Below, piece after piece: positions 1 through 7,054 of a DNA stretch of 16,251 nucleotides. The position numbers and the translations under genes were made by a program. The notes below the pieces were generated by a model. That model saw nothing but the letters and a program-made list of their open reading frames with translations. It did no database searches and had not been told where the DNA came from. Origin of the DNA: HGM11525 sp036307445 (lineage in GTDB: Bacteria > Bacillota > Clostridia > UBA1381); NCBI GenBank assembly GCA_036307445.1, contig JAXJXP010000019.1, positions 1-16,251 of the forward strand, read 5' to 3'. The stretch's first letter is position 1. Every line of letters starts with the position of its first letter.

Positions 1-226
1 AGAAATATAGAGCTGGTTATCACAATTTTATGTAAAAACTTTCCTCTATAAGTAAAAATAAGGAAAATCAGAATTTATATCACTTTCGGTAAAAATATAA
101 CTTCCGATAATATGCCTTATGACAAGTTGACTGCGAAAACGCATCTAAAACAACATAACTTGCCTAATGCTATCCCTCAAATCCACATACACTATGTGCT
201 GTTTAGCCCATTATTCCTATGTTACG
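1..226 (-). other. Probable 5' leader of a gene lying beyond the left edge
   Basis: No convincing gene lies in positions 1-390 outside the end of the DUF1846 gene. A consensus promoter at 227-255 points leftwards, so this stretch is probably the untranslated leader of a minus-strand gene whose body is outside the window. On the minus strand only very short reading frames occur, the longest about 32 codons and ending near position 47, and none has a good ribosome site. I do not recognise a riboswitch family. A small hairpin (CACATA/TATGTG) lies near 185-199. The 62-codon plus-strand frame at 112-300 is low-complexity, lacks a ribosome site and opposes the promoter, so I do not call it. Confidence 0.35.
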
Positions 227-255
227 ATTATAATACATTTTTTACAGAATGTCAA
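227..255 (-). promoter_or_regulatory. Consensus sigma-A promoter pointing left
   Basis: On the minus strand, TTGACA (250-255) is followed by a 17-bp spacer and TATAAT (227-232), a perfect match to the housekeeping consensus. Transcription would start near 220 and run off the left end. The gene it serves is not in the window. Confidence 0.75.
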
Positions 256-351
256 CTTAATTTTATTAATTTTTGGTCAATTTGTCATTTGTGTCATTAA
301 ATTTATTGCCTTTTAGGCATTTTGTACAAGTTAGTCTGATAGATATTGTCG

Positions 352-395
352 AATAAATGTAGGGACCGTCGTAACCGACGGTCCCTACATTTATT
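352..395. repeat. Perfect 20-bp palindrome, short member of the GTAGGGACCG repeat family
   Basis: The left arm at 352-371 and right arm at 376-395 are exact reverse complements, separated by the 4-base loop TAAC. The core TGTAGGGACCGTCG matches the ends of the longer repeats at 1970-2080 and 16140-16251. The right arm overlaps the last codons and the stop of the DUF1846 gene (391-393, minus). Transcribed from that gene it would form a very stable hairpin at the mRNA 3' end. It lacks a clean run of T residues, so it may act as a weak terminator or a 3' stabiliser. Confidence 0.85.
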
Positions 396-1860
396 TATTA
401 TGCACCGATTCACAGGTGAGGTTTATACCAAGCTTTTTAAAGCTTGTTTCGTCCGTCTGCGACAGCAGCACCGACGAATGTGCCTCCGCACCTCTTAGAT
501 TACTCAGTCCGCCGAGCGCCTTTTTGGCAACATCGTCATTAGCAGCGCAAATGGACAGCGCAATCAATGTTTCATCTATATGCAATCTTGGGTTTTTACT
601 GCCGAAATGTTCAATTTTGAGGCTCTGAAGCGGCTCAATTACCTCAGGTGAAATGAGGTGAATTTCATCTGCAAGCCCTGCCAGCTCCTTAAGCGCATTC
701 AAAATCGCCGCACTTGACGCACCCAGAAGTGATGAGGTTTTGCCTGTAACAATCGTTCCGTCAACAAGCTGAATTGCACAAGACGGACCACCCGTTGCCT
801 CTTCCCTCTCTTTAGCAGCCTTGACAACCGCTCTCTGACTGCAATCAACCTCTGCCTGCTTCATTATAAGCTCCATTTTGAGCAGAGTTTCATCGCCGCA
901 TTTTCCGTTGGCTTTATCCTTTAAGACCTGATAATATCTTCTGATAATCTCGTCCTTTGATGCCTGACGTACAATCTCGTCATCAACAATACAGTTTCCT
1001 GCCATATTAACACCCATATCGGTAGGTGATTTATATGGACTTTCGCCCAAAATCTTCTCAAATATCGCATTAAGAACAGGGAAAACCTCAATATCACGGT
1101 TATAATTTACGGTAGTTTCGCCATATGCTTCAAGGTGGAACGGGTCAATCATATTAACGTCATTCAAGTCAACCGTTGCAGCCTCATACGCCAGATTGAC
1201 GTGGTGTTTTAAGGGCAAGTTCCAGACAGGGAAGGTTTCAAACTTGGCATAGCCTGCTTTTACACCCCGTTTATTCTCGTGATAAAGCTGAGAAAGACAG
1301 GTTGCCATTTTGCCGCTGCCGGGTCCTGGAGCAGTTACTACAACAATCGGTCTGGTGGTTTCGATATAATCGTTTTTACCAAAGCCGTCGTCGCTTACAA
1401 TCAGTTCAATATTTGACGGGTAGCCCTCGATAGGGTAGTGCAAGAATACAGATATACCGAGATTTTCAAGTCTTTTCCTGAACACATCAGCAGCACTTTG
1501 ACCGCTATACTGAGTTATTACAACACTCCCCACCATAAAACCAAGGCTCTCAAATGCATCAATAAGGCGCAGGGTATCAAGGTCATAGGTCAGGTTGGAG
1601 TCATTTCTGACTTTATTTTTAACTATATCAATAGCGCTGATTGCAATTACTATCTCAAGCTTGTCCTTTAGCTGCATCAGCATCTTTATCTTACTGTCAG
1701 GCTCAAAGCCGGGCAGTACCCTCGATGCGTGATAGTCGTCAAAAAGCTTGCCGCCAAGCTCTAAGTACAGCTTGTCGCCAAACTTCTGCACACGCTCACG
1801 GATATAAAGCGATTGCATTCTTTGATATTTTTCGTTATCAAATCCTATTCTCCCGTTCAT
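391..1860 (-). CDS. DUF1846 (UPF0371) family protein
   Basis: The protein is 489 residues and matches the DUF1846 family along its length. Recognisable blocks are the N-terminal GFDNEKYQRMQS segment, the nucleotide-loop-like APGPGSGKMATCLSQ at about residues 177-191 (a P-loop-like GxGSGK), and the NMAGNCIVDD block near residue 287. Members are conserved in Firmicutes and Actinobacteria, but the biochemical role is not established. I predict a soluble cytoplasmic protein, as there is no signal peptide or membrane segment. The frame can be extended to a TTG at 1878, but AGGGGG at 1868-1873 sits 7 bases before the ATG at 1860, so 1860 is the start. The gene has its own near-consensus promoter (1889-1917) and is monocistronic. 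Its stop codon lies inside the palindrome at 352-395. Confidence 0.9.
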   Translation of the reverse strand: MNGRIGFDNEKYQRMQSLYIRERVQKFGDKLYLELGGKLFDDYHASRVLPGFEPDSKIKMLMQLKDKLEIVIAISAIDIVKNKVRNDSNLTYDLDTLRLIDAFESLGFMVGSVVITQYSGQSAADVFRKRLENLGISVFLHYPIEGYPSNIELIVSDDGFGKNDYIETTRPIVVVTAPGPGSGKMATCLSQLYHENKRGVKAGYAKFETFPVWNLPLKHHVNLAYEAATVDLNDVNMIDPFHLEAYGETTVNYNRDIEVFPVLNAIFEKILGESPYKSPTDMGVNMAGNCIVDDEIVRQASKDEIIRRYYQVLKDKANGKCGDETLLKMELIMKQAEVDCSQRAVVKAAKEREEATGGPSCAIQLVDGTIVTGKTSSLLGASSAAILNALKELAGLADEIHLISPEVIEPLQSLKIEHFGSKNPRLHIDETLIALSICAANDDVAKKALGGLSNLRGAEAHSSVLLSQTDETSFKKLGINLTCESVHNK

Positions 1861-1867
1861 TCCTATG

Positions 1868-1873
1868 CCCCCT
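1868..1873 (-). promoter_or_regulatory. Ribosome binding site that fixes the DUF1846 start
   Basis: AGGGGG on the minus strand lies 7 bases upstream of the ATG at 1860. It falls inside the reading frame that would start at the TTG at 1878, which argues against that longer start. Confidence 0.75.
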
Positions 1874-1888
1874 GTCAATAATGGATTT

Positions 1889-1917
1889 ATTATATCACTT
1901 TATTTGCCGTTTTTCAA
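1889..1917 (-). promoter_or_regulatory. Sigma-A promoter of the DUF1846 gene
   Basis: On the minus strand, TTGAAA (1912-1917), a 17-bp spacer and TATAAT (1889-1894) form a near-perfect housekeeping promoter. It lies about 30 bases upstream of the start codon and just downstream of the terminator of the previous operon. Confidence 0.8.
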
Positions 1918-1936
1918 GGGGTATGTTATTCTTTTT

Positions 1937-1966
1937 AAAAAAGGAACGACAGTGATGTCGTTCCTT
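1937..1966 (-). terminator. Intrinsic terminator of the HtrA-like/ybaK/DUF1015 operon
   Basis: A 10-bp perfect stem, AAGGAACGAC (1941-1950) with GTCGTTCCTT (1957-1966) and a 6-base loop, is followed on the minus strand by a T run (1937-1942). It lies about 140 bases past the DUF1015 stop codon because the 111-bp repeat sits between gene and terminator. Confidence 0.75.
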
Positions 1967-1969
1967 CGC

Positions 1970-2080
1970 GGACCGTCGCCGTCAACGTCAACCAAAATAA
2001 ATTTTGGGACGTTTTGGATGGGCGGTGTTTCCAAATCAAAGATTTGGACGAGCACCGCAGAGGACGCCAGTCCCTACAAT
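1970..2080 (+). repeat. 111-bp dispersed repeat, MITE-like (copy 1)
   Basis: This non-coding element begins GGACCGTCGCC and ends GTCCCTACAAT. It contains two internal palindromes, CCAAAATAAATTTTGG and CCAAATCAAAGATTTGG, the second nested in an outer stem (GCGGTG with CACCGC). The reverse complement of 16140-16251 is the same sequence with about five substitutions and one indel. Its ends match the shorter elements at 352-395 and 6880-6908. It encodes no protein and sits between the DUF1015 stop and that operon's terminator. Confidence 0.85.
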
Positions 2081-2106
2081 ACGTTAAATATGGACAGTCA
2101 AAAAGT

Positions 2107-3291
2107 TCATTTTATTCTCTTTGCTTCGGTATAATAGCGTTTTTCATTTGCATCACCCATTGAGAATGTTTTTCTCGGCAATGCTCCGTCCTTTATTACC
2201 GACTTAAACAGGTCTGATTTATCAGGTTTGGGAAGCAAAAATCCGACATTTTCCGCTCTTTTGCCCAATTCACGACAAACATCGTCGCCGTGGATATAGT
2301 CAACCTCTACTCCCTCTTTATCAAGGAAGTTCTGCAGAACTCCCACCGCAAGCTTTGACAAGTCGGCTGAGAGCGATATTTCCTCCTCGCCGTTTGACGT
2401 TACGCACTTCACAATATATCCCTCTCCTCCGCACTCGCTCTTAAGCTTTGCTACAAGCTTTTCAGCATCACAACCAAACACAACTCTGTGTATAGGCTCA
2501 AAGACAAGTGCTTCCGAGTGGATATTTACAAGCTCTACAAGACAAAATCTTGCAGGGTGGTTTATCTGTTCTTCAAGAGAAAGTGTCTTTTTGATTTTTT
2601 CCCAGCAGGTCTTTGCAGTAGCTAACGAGTGGTTACCGTCGCCCACCGCGAACAAAAGTCCATCAGGAGCTGTTTTCTCCAGTTTGGCAATCGCATTAAG
2701 TGCGCTATCTGCCGCACTATCAGACAAAAGCCAGCCTGATAGATGTCCGCCCTTTTGCATCAAATCAAAATCGTAAAGCGGTGTTTTTTCGCTATTTTTA
2801 AGCGGCTCAATTATTGTCCTTTCGCTATCGTCAACAAGAAGCATAACGTGCGGAAGCTCCAACGGCGCATCACGTCTTATCTCAACTCTGGGCGGAATAC
2901 GCTCCATAACAGTGCCCTCAGTTGCTCTTATGGCGCTTTTGGCACCCTTATGAAAGTCGTACGCATCCAAATCAACCGCTCCGACAAGCCCCTGTCTGAC
3001 CTTTCCTGCAACAGTTCTTTCTATATAAATAAGACTGTTTTTATATTCCGCAAAAAGTCCGCTATCGAGATACTCCTGCATAGTCTTATTTATTTTTTCA
3101 ATTCTACCTCTTCCCTCGGAAAGATATACCTCAGGGAAAACGAGATTGAGCGTTGACGGCGTATCGCCTGCTATTCTCTCGGTCTCTGCCCAGTATTCAG
3201 GTTGTGATGTGAACTGGTCGCACGCAACTACACTCCATTTTTCCATATCCGTTTTCGGCAAAAGGATATCTGCTTTATTAAATACTGCCAT
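2107..3291 (-). CDS. DUF1015 family protein
   Basis: The protein is 394 residues, close to the usual length for DUF1015 (about 400). Family hallmarks are the N-terminal DILLPKTDMEKWSVVACDQF block, IRATEGTVMERIPPRVEIRR at 121-140, and the glycine/histidine block VGDGNHSLATAK at 216-227. The function is not established experimentally. I predict a cytoplasmic protein with no membrane segments. The ATG at 3291 is preceded by GAGGGGAA on the minus strand at suitable spacing, and the gap from the ybaK-like stop is only 13 bases, so the two genes are co-transcribed. It is the last gene of the operon that starts with the HtrA-like gene. Confidence 0.9.
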   Translation of the reverse strand: MAVFNKADILLPKTDMEKWSVVACDQFTSQPEYWAETERIAGDTPSTLNLVFPEVYLSEGRGRIEKINKTMQEYLDSGLFAEYKNSLIYIERTVAGKVRQGLVGAVDLDAYDFHKGAKSAIRATEGTVMERIPPRVEIRRDAPLELPHVMLLVDDSERTIIEPLKNSEKTPLYDFDLMQKGGHLSGWLLSDSAADSALNAIAKLEKTAPDGLLFAVGDGNHSLATAKTCWEKIKKTLSLEEQINHPARFCLVELVNIHSEALVFEPIHRVVFGCDAEKLVAKLKSECGGEGYIVKCVTSNGEEEISLSADLSKLAVGVLQNFLDKEGVEVDYIHGDDVCRELGKRAENVGFLLPKPDKSDLFKSVIKDGALPRKTFSMGDANEKRYYTEAKRIK

Positions 3292-3304
3292 TTTTGTTCC
3301 CCTC

Positions 3305-3790
3305 TCATTTTATAATATCGGCCGTTTCCGCTTCCGCTGACTTGATTAAATCGGAAGGCTGCATAACAAGCGTTACACCGCACACCCCGCCCGAAATTGC
3401 CGCTTTGTCCAAATCGAGAACACTTTGGTGGATAAAGGTTTTGTACCTTTTCTTCATACCAATCGGCGAAACTCCGCCTCTTATATAGCCAGTAAGTCCC
3501 AAAAGCTCCTTGACGTGTATCATTTCGACCTTCTTCTCGCCTGATGACTTAGCAAGCTTTTTGAGGTCAAGCTCCTCTTTTACAGGGATACAGCAGACGT
3601 AGATTTCCTTGCCACGAACAACCAGAGTTTTAAAGGACGCAGCAGGGTCAATTCCGCAAAGCTCGGCTATTCGCTCACCGAAATTCTCGCCTATTTCATC
3701 CCCTGCATCATATTCCAGAGTATCATATTTTATGCCCATTTTATCAAGCATTCGCATTGCGTTTGTTACTGTCTGTTTTTTCTTTGCCAT
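3305..3790 (-). CDS. ybaK: YbaK/EbsC-type aminoacyl-tRNA deacylase (probable Cys-tRNA(Pro) deacylase)
   Basis: The protein is 161 residues, the normal length for free-standing YbaK proteins. These hydrolyse Cys-tRNA(Pro) mischarged by prolyl-tRNA synthetase. Family features visible are the FKTLVV block with the conserved catalytic-site lysine (about K54), the PVKEELDLKKLAK segment, and the diagnostic GYIRGGVSPIGMKKRYKTFI at about 102-121, which carries the GGVSP loop that binds the tRNA end. It is cytoplasmic. The start at 3790 lies 4 bases after the stop of the HtrA-like gene, with a weak GGGAT ribosome site that overlaps that gene's end, so translational coupling is likely. Substrate specificity within the family (YbaK versus ProX-like) is inferred from length and motif, not proven. 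Confidence 0.9.
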   Translation of the reverse strand: MAKKKQTVTNAMRMLDKMGIKYDTLEYDAGDEIGENFGERIAELCGIDPAASFKTLVVRGKEIYVCCIPVKEELDLKKLAKSSGEKKVEMIHVKELLGLTGYIRGGVSPIGMKKRYKTFIHQSVLDLDKAAISGGVCGVTLVMQPSDLIKSAEAETADIIK

Positions 3791-3794
3791 AGCT

Positions 3795-4904
3795 TTATCC
3801 CAACTTTACCTCTATCGTACGTTCCTCTCCGTCACGGTAAACAATAAAGGTCATAATATCGCCTGCTTTATGCGCCGCCTTTAGCTTATTTATCTCATTA
3901 ACCGACTTAACGGCACTTCCGTCCGCCTTTATGATGAGGTCTCCCACCTTCATACCTGCTTTTTCCGCAGCTGAGCCTTCGTTGACAGCTTCAACCGCAA
4001 CACCGTATTCGGTGTCTATGCCCTGTATGCCGATAACAAGACCTGTTGTACCTGCGCCTATATTTATAAGCGATTCTATCGACTGCACTATATCATTTGA
4101 CGGGATTGCGAACTGTATACCCTCTACATTAGATGAAATCATTCCGGTAACAAAGCCTACAGCCTTGCCGCTGCTATCCAGAAGGGTTATTCCTGCTCCC
4201 TCTCCCCTGACGCTGTCCGTCTGCAAAAGATTTATTGTCTGTCCATTCTGTGTTGTTACGCCGTTATCTATTCCGCAAATTGTGCCCACTGACATTGTTG
4301 TGCCGATATTGCTTCCCATTACTCTGCCGATAGCCGCTACGTTCATTCCTGAAAGAAGAGTGCTTGAATCAGCAAATTCAACCGCCTTTAAACCAGACTT
4401 TTCAACCTTAAGAATTGCAAGACCCAGTCGGTTATCTACACCCTCAACCTTCGCATTTTGCTCTGTGCCGTCAGCAAAACGCACGACCGCCTCCGAGCCT
4501 GATTCAATGGCTGCTACACTTGTCAGTATATATCCATCACTGCTCACTACAACTCCTGAGCCGCCGCCATAAGAGAACATCTGGCTGAAAAATCCGCCGC
4601 CTGTTGTGCGTGCCGGAATTGATACTATCGACTCGGACACCCGTTCACCCACACCGGCAAACCCTGCCGAAACAGGAATCTCGCTGATTTCAGGCACACT
4701 GCCGTTTACCGAATGCGATATTACCGTATTGGGTCTTAAATTTGGCACTACGTACAACGAATAGACCGTAAGAAATGCCGTACAAACAGCCGACGACACC
4801 AAAAGTGTAAGAATCCACGATGGCATCTTTTTCTTTCTCTTTACCTCGACATAGCTATATTCTCCCAGCTCATTTTGCCGCCACTCGTATTCTTTACAGG
4901 ACAT
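3795..4904 (-). CDS. Membrane-anchored HtrA/DegP-like PDZ protein with a degenerate catalytic triad (pseudoprotease)
   Basis: The protein is 369 residues: a cytoplasmic N-terminus (1-29, with basic VKRKKK), one transmembrane helix (about 30-53), a trypsin-like HtrA domain (about 82-280) and one PDZ domain (about 285-368, GSAAEKAGMKVGDLIIKADG). The HtrA scaffold is clear: GSGVVVSSDGYILT, LAILKVE, LLQTDS and a FAIPSNDI block. All three catalytic positions are changed. TNNHVV is TSVAAI (His to Ala131), TDLAVLK is LGLAILK (Asp to Gly161), and GNSGGP is EGAGIT (Ser to Ala237). The frame is intact with good codons throughout, so this is not a decayed gene but a probable non-proteolytic binder or scaffold at the outer face of the membrane. 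GGGGGAT lies 7 bases before the ATG. It is the first gene of the operon with ybaK and the DUF1015 gene. Confidence 0.88.
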   Translation of the reverse strand: MSCKEYEWRQNELGEYSYVEVKRKKKMPSWILTLLVSSAVCTAFLTVYSLYVVPNLRPNTVISHSVNGSVPEISEIPVSAGFAGVGERVSESIVSIPARTTGGGFFSQMFSYGGGSGVVVSSDGYILTSVAAIESGSEAVVRFADGTEQNAKVEGVDNRLGLAILKVEKSGLKAVEFADSSTLLSGMNVAAIGRVMGSNIGTTMSVGTICGIDNGVTTQNGQTINLLQTDSVRGEGAGITLLDSSGKAVGFVTGMISSNVEGIQFAIPSNDIVQSIESLINIGAGTTGLVIGIQGIDTEYGVAVEAVNEGSAAEKAGMKVGDLIIKADGSAVKSVNEINKLKAAHKAGDIMTFIVYRDGEERTIEVKLG

Positions 4905-4939
4905 AATAATCCCCCATTCATCTGAATTATTTAGTTTCT

Positions 4940-4968
4940 ATTATAATATCAGCTTTTTGTATAAATAA
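4940..4968 (-). promoter_or_regulatory. Probable promoter of the HtrA-like/ybaK/DUF1015 operon
   Basis: A clear TATAAT lies at 4940-4945 on the minus strand, about 36 bases upstream of the start. The -35 is poor: TTATTT at 17-bp spacing. A better hexamer, TTTACA (4971-4976), is too far away. The -10 is convincing; the rest is tentative. Confidence 0.45.
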
Positions 4969-4978
4969 AATGTAAATT

Positions 4979-6847
4979 TTATGCTTTCAAAACTCTTGCG
5001 CTTGTTTCTTCCACATTAATATAAAAAATTCCATCATCCGAATAAAATTCTTCACCATTAATGTCAGTAAGCTTTTTTATCCCAAATCTTGCAACATCAA
5101 GCCTGATACAGCTTTCACCGCCTAAGTTTGCAAGAATAACTGCTTTTTCGTCCTTGCCGTTTCTAAGCATTGCATAGCCCCTGTCATAAGTGTAGACAGT
5201 TTCCATATCGCCCGAAACAAAGATGTCCGAGCTTTTTCTAAGCTTAATAAGCTTTTTGACCTCGTCATAAATCTCCGTGTCCTCGTTACCCCACGGATAG
5301 CAGGCACGGCAAAATGGGTCTCTAAAGCCCTGAATTCCTGCCTCATCACCATAAAACAAGCACGGCACACCCGGCATTAAAAAGAGAATTGTCATTACAG
5401 CAAAAAGCCTTTTTTTAGCCACTTTCAGCTTTTCACCGCTCATATAATATGCCGCCTGTTCCTCTTTGTTATCAGGGCAGTCACCGCCTAAAACGGTAAG
5501 TATCCTCTCTACATCGTGCGACGAAAGGAAGTTCAAAAGCGAATAAAAGGTTTCTTTAGGATAGTTTTCCTTTATTGAGGATATTCTCATATCAAATGCT
5601 TTCGCATCGCATCTGCCGAGTGCAAAGTCGATAAGTGCATTTCTTAAGGGGTAGTTCATAACCGAGTCAAGCTCATCGCCCAAAAGGTATTCCCTCTCCT
5701 CGCCGTATGCCACTTTATTTGACGCATCCTCCCAGACCTCACCGATTATAACCGCTTCGTTGTCCGTTTCCTTGACTGCCTTTCTAAGCTCCTTTATAAA
5801 GCTATCCGGAAGCTCATCTGCCACATCAATCCGCCATCCGCCAGCACCCTTTTTAAGCCACCTTCTCACAATCGAGTTCTTGCCCGAAATTATATAATCA
5901 CGATAGCTTTCATCCATCTCCTCAACCTGCGGTAGAGTTTCCATCCCCCACCAGCTTTCGTAATTGTCCGGATGGGAGGAAAATCTGTACCAAGCAGAAT
6001 ACGCAGACTCTGTCGACTGATATGCTCCAACACTGTCATATGTTCCGTTTTTATTAAAATATTTACTGTCGCTGCCCGTGTGGTTAAAAACACCGTCCAA
6101 GATAATGCGTATTCCGTATTTTTTCGCCTCGCTGCAAAGACGTTCAAAGTCCTTTTCTGTACCCAAAACCTCATCTATTTCTTCGTAATCGCCCGTATCG
6201 TAGCGGTGATTGGAGTAGGCTTTAAATATTGGATTTAAGTATATTGCTCCTATCCCCAAATCAGCAAGATAGGAAAGCTTTGATATAATGCCGTCTATAT
6301 TCCCTCCAAAGAAATCGGAGCAATCAAATTTACCGCCAAATTGCTCGGCTTTATAATATGGCAGCTCGCCCCAATTCCGTTTCTTCATATGCGGTTTTTC
6401 TGCTCTGAAATCACCGTCCCTGCAAAATCTGTCAGGGAATATCTGGTAACAAATGCTGTTTTTAAACCAGTCTGGAGTTTTGTAATCGGGCGAATAGACA
6501 GTTATCTGATATTTCTTCTCGGGTACACCGTCCCAAAGCCTGCCGACACCGCCTAATGCGCTATCATTATTGCCATAGTAAAACAAGCCCTGCTCGGTAT
6601 CTATTTCAAAATAGTAATAAAGCTTACAGGGCTTTTCGGGGAGCTTCAACACAGTTGTATAGATATTATACTCACCCAGCGACTGAGTATAGTACATACT
6701 ATAACGTGCAGTATTGGTTACAAACTCAATCCGCTTTGGTACTCCTATATTTTCTATTGAAATTGAGATGGTTACCTCTTTGCCACATACTGCGGCTCCA
6801 AACGGCTTGCGGTAAAAGTGTGAATGCGAATTATGTTCTGCTTTCAT
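4979..6847 (-). CDS. GH13 alpha-amylase family enzyme, neopullulanase/cyclomaltodextrinase-like
   Basis: The protein is 622 residues with no signal peptide, so it acts in the cytoplasm, probably on maltodextrins or branched glucan. The layout is an N-terminal beta domain typical of the neopullulanase group (about 1-120), a catalytic barrel (about 125-540, SICYQIFPDRF then GGNIDGI) and a C-terminal beta domain. The four GH13 motifs are intact: DGVFNHTG (251-258), GWRIDVADE (337-345, nucleophile D341), GEVWED (369-374, acid/base E370) and LSSHD (441-445, D445). MPGVPCLFYGDEAG (491-504) is also typical. AAGGA lies 12 bases before the ATG, a slightly long spacing. It lies downstream of glgP but behind a strong hairpin, so it may be partly uncoupled. 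Cyclomaltodextrinase, neopullulanase and maltogenic amylase cannot be separated from sequence alone. Confidence 0.9.
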   Translation of the reverse strand: MKAEHNSHSHFYRKPFGAAVCGKEVTISISIENIGVPKRIEFVTNTARYSMYYTQSLGEYNIYTTVLKLPEKPCKLYYYFEIDTEQGLFYYGNNDSALGGVGRLWDGVPEKKYQITVYSPDYKTPDWFKNSICYQIFPDRFCRDGDFRAEKPHMKKRNWGELPYYKAEQFGGKFDCSDFFGGNIDGIISKLSYLADLGIGAIYLNPIFKAYSNHRYDTGDYEEIDEVLGTEKDFERLCSEAKKYGIRIILDGVFNHTGSDSKYFNKNGTYDSVGAYQSTESAYSAWYRFSSHPDNYESWWGMETLPQVEEMDESYRDYIISGKNSIVRRWLKKGAGGWRIDVADELPDSFIKELRKAVKETDNEAVIIGEVWEDASNKVAYGEEREYLLGDELDSVMNYPLRNALIDFALGRCDAKAFDMRISSIKENYPKETFYSLLNFLSSHDVERILTVLGGDCPDNKEEQAAYYMSGEKLKVAKKRLFAVMTILFLMPGVPCLFYGDEAGIQGFRDPFCRACYPWGNEDTEIYDEVKKLIKLRKSSDIFVSGDMETVYTYDRGYAMLRNGKDEKAVILANLGGESCIRLDVARFGIKKLTDINGEEFYSDDGIFYINVEETSARVLKA

Positions 6848-6879
6848 TTATGGTCTGTTCCTTTTTTGTTTGATTTAAC

Positions 6880-6908
6880 GGACCGTCGTGGACGCGGCCC
6901 CTACAATA
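6880..6908 (+). repeat. Short, internally deleted copy of the GGACCGTCG...CCCTACAAT repeat
   Basis: GGACCGTCGTGGACGCGG followed by CCCCTACAAT reproduces both ends of the 111-bp element with nearly all of its interior missing. It lies in the gap just upstream of the amylase gene. Confidence 0.65.
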
Positions 6909-6944
6909 TTCTCGCAGATTAAGCACAGGAAATTTTCGCAGATT
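6909..6944. repeat. 12-bp direct repeat upstream of the amylase gene
   Basis: TTCTCGCAGATT (6909-6920) and TTTTCGCAGATT (6933-6944) match at 11 of 12 positions, 24 bp apart start to start. They lie 60-100 bases upstream of the amylase start and could be a regulator binding site. No clear promoter was found beside them. Confidence 0.35.
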
Positions 6945-7018
6945 GCCGTTATAAACAGCGACGGCATACAAGGGTACTCCAGGCCGTAAATAATGGCAAA
7001 ATGCGGAAAATTAACAAG

Positions 7019-7052
7019 CATACAAAGCGGCAGATTTCTGCCGCTTTGTATG
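7019..7052 (-). terminator. Hairpin terminator after glgP
   Basis: A perfect 15-bp stem, CATACAAAGCGGCAG (7019-7033) with its complement (7038-7052) and an ATTT loop, begins 3 bases past the glgP stop. On the minus strand it is followed by a T-rich but interrupted tail (GCTTGTTAATTTT). It probably terminates or attenuates glgA-glgP transcription before the amylase gene. Confidence 0.75.
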
Positions 7053-7054
7053 TC

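Noticed and set aside
112..300. A 62-codon plus-strand frame at the left end
   Set aside because: It has no ribosome site, its composition is low-complexity from AT-rich DNA, and it runs against a perfect minus-strand promoter.
301..325. TGCC/GGCA mini-hairpin as the DUF1846 terminator
   Set aside because: The stem is only about 4 bp and the T tract is weak; the 20-bp palindrome at 352-395 is a far stronger structure.
1865..2134. An 89-codon plus-strand frame across the gap beside the DUF1846 gene
   Set aside because: It runs through a promoter, a terminator hairpin and the 111-bp repeat, so it is not a gene.
3931..4572. A 213-codon plus-strand frame opposite the HtrA-like gene
   Set aside because: It is antisense to a gene with clear family motifs and has no ribosome site or recognisable domain.
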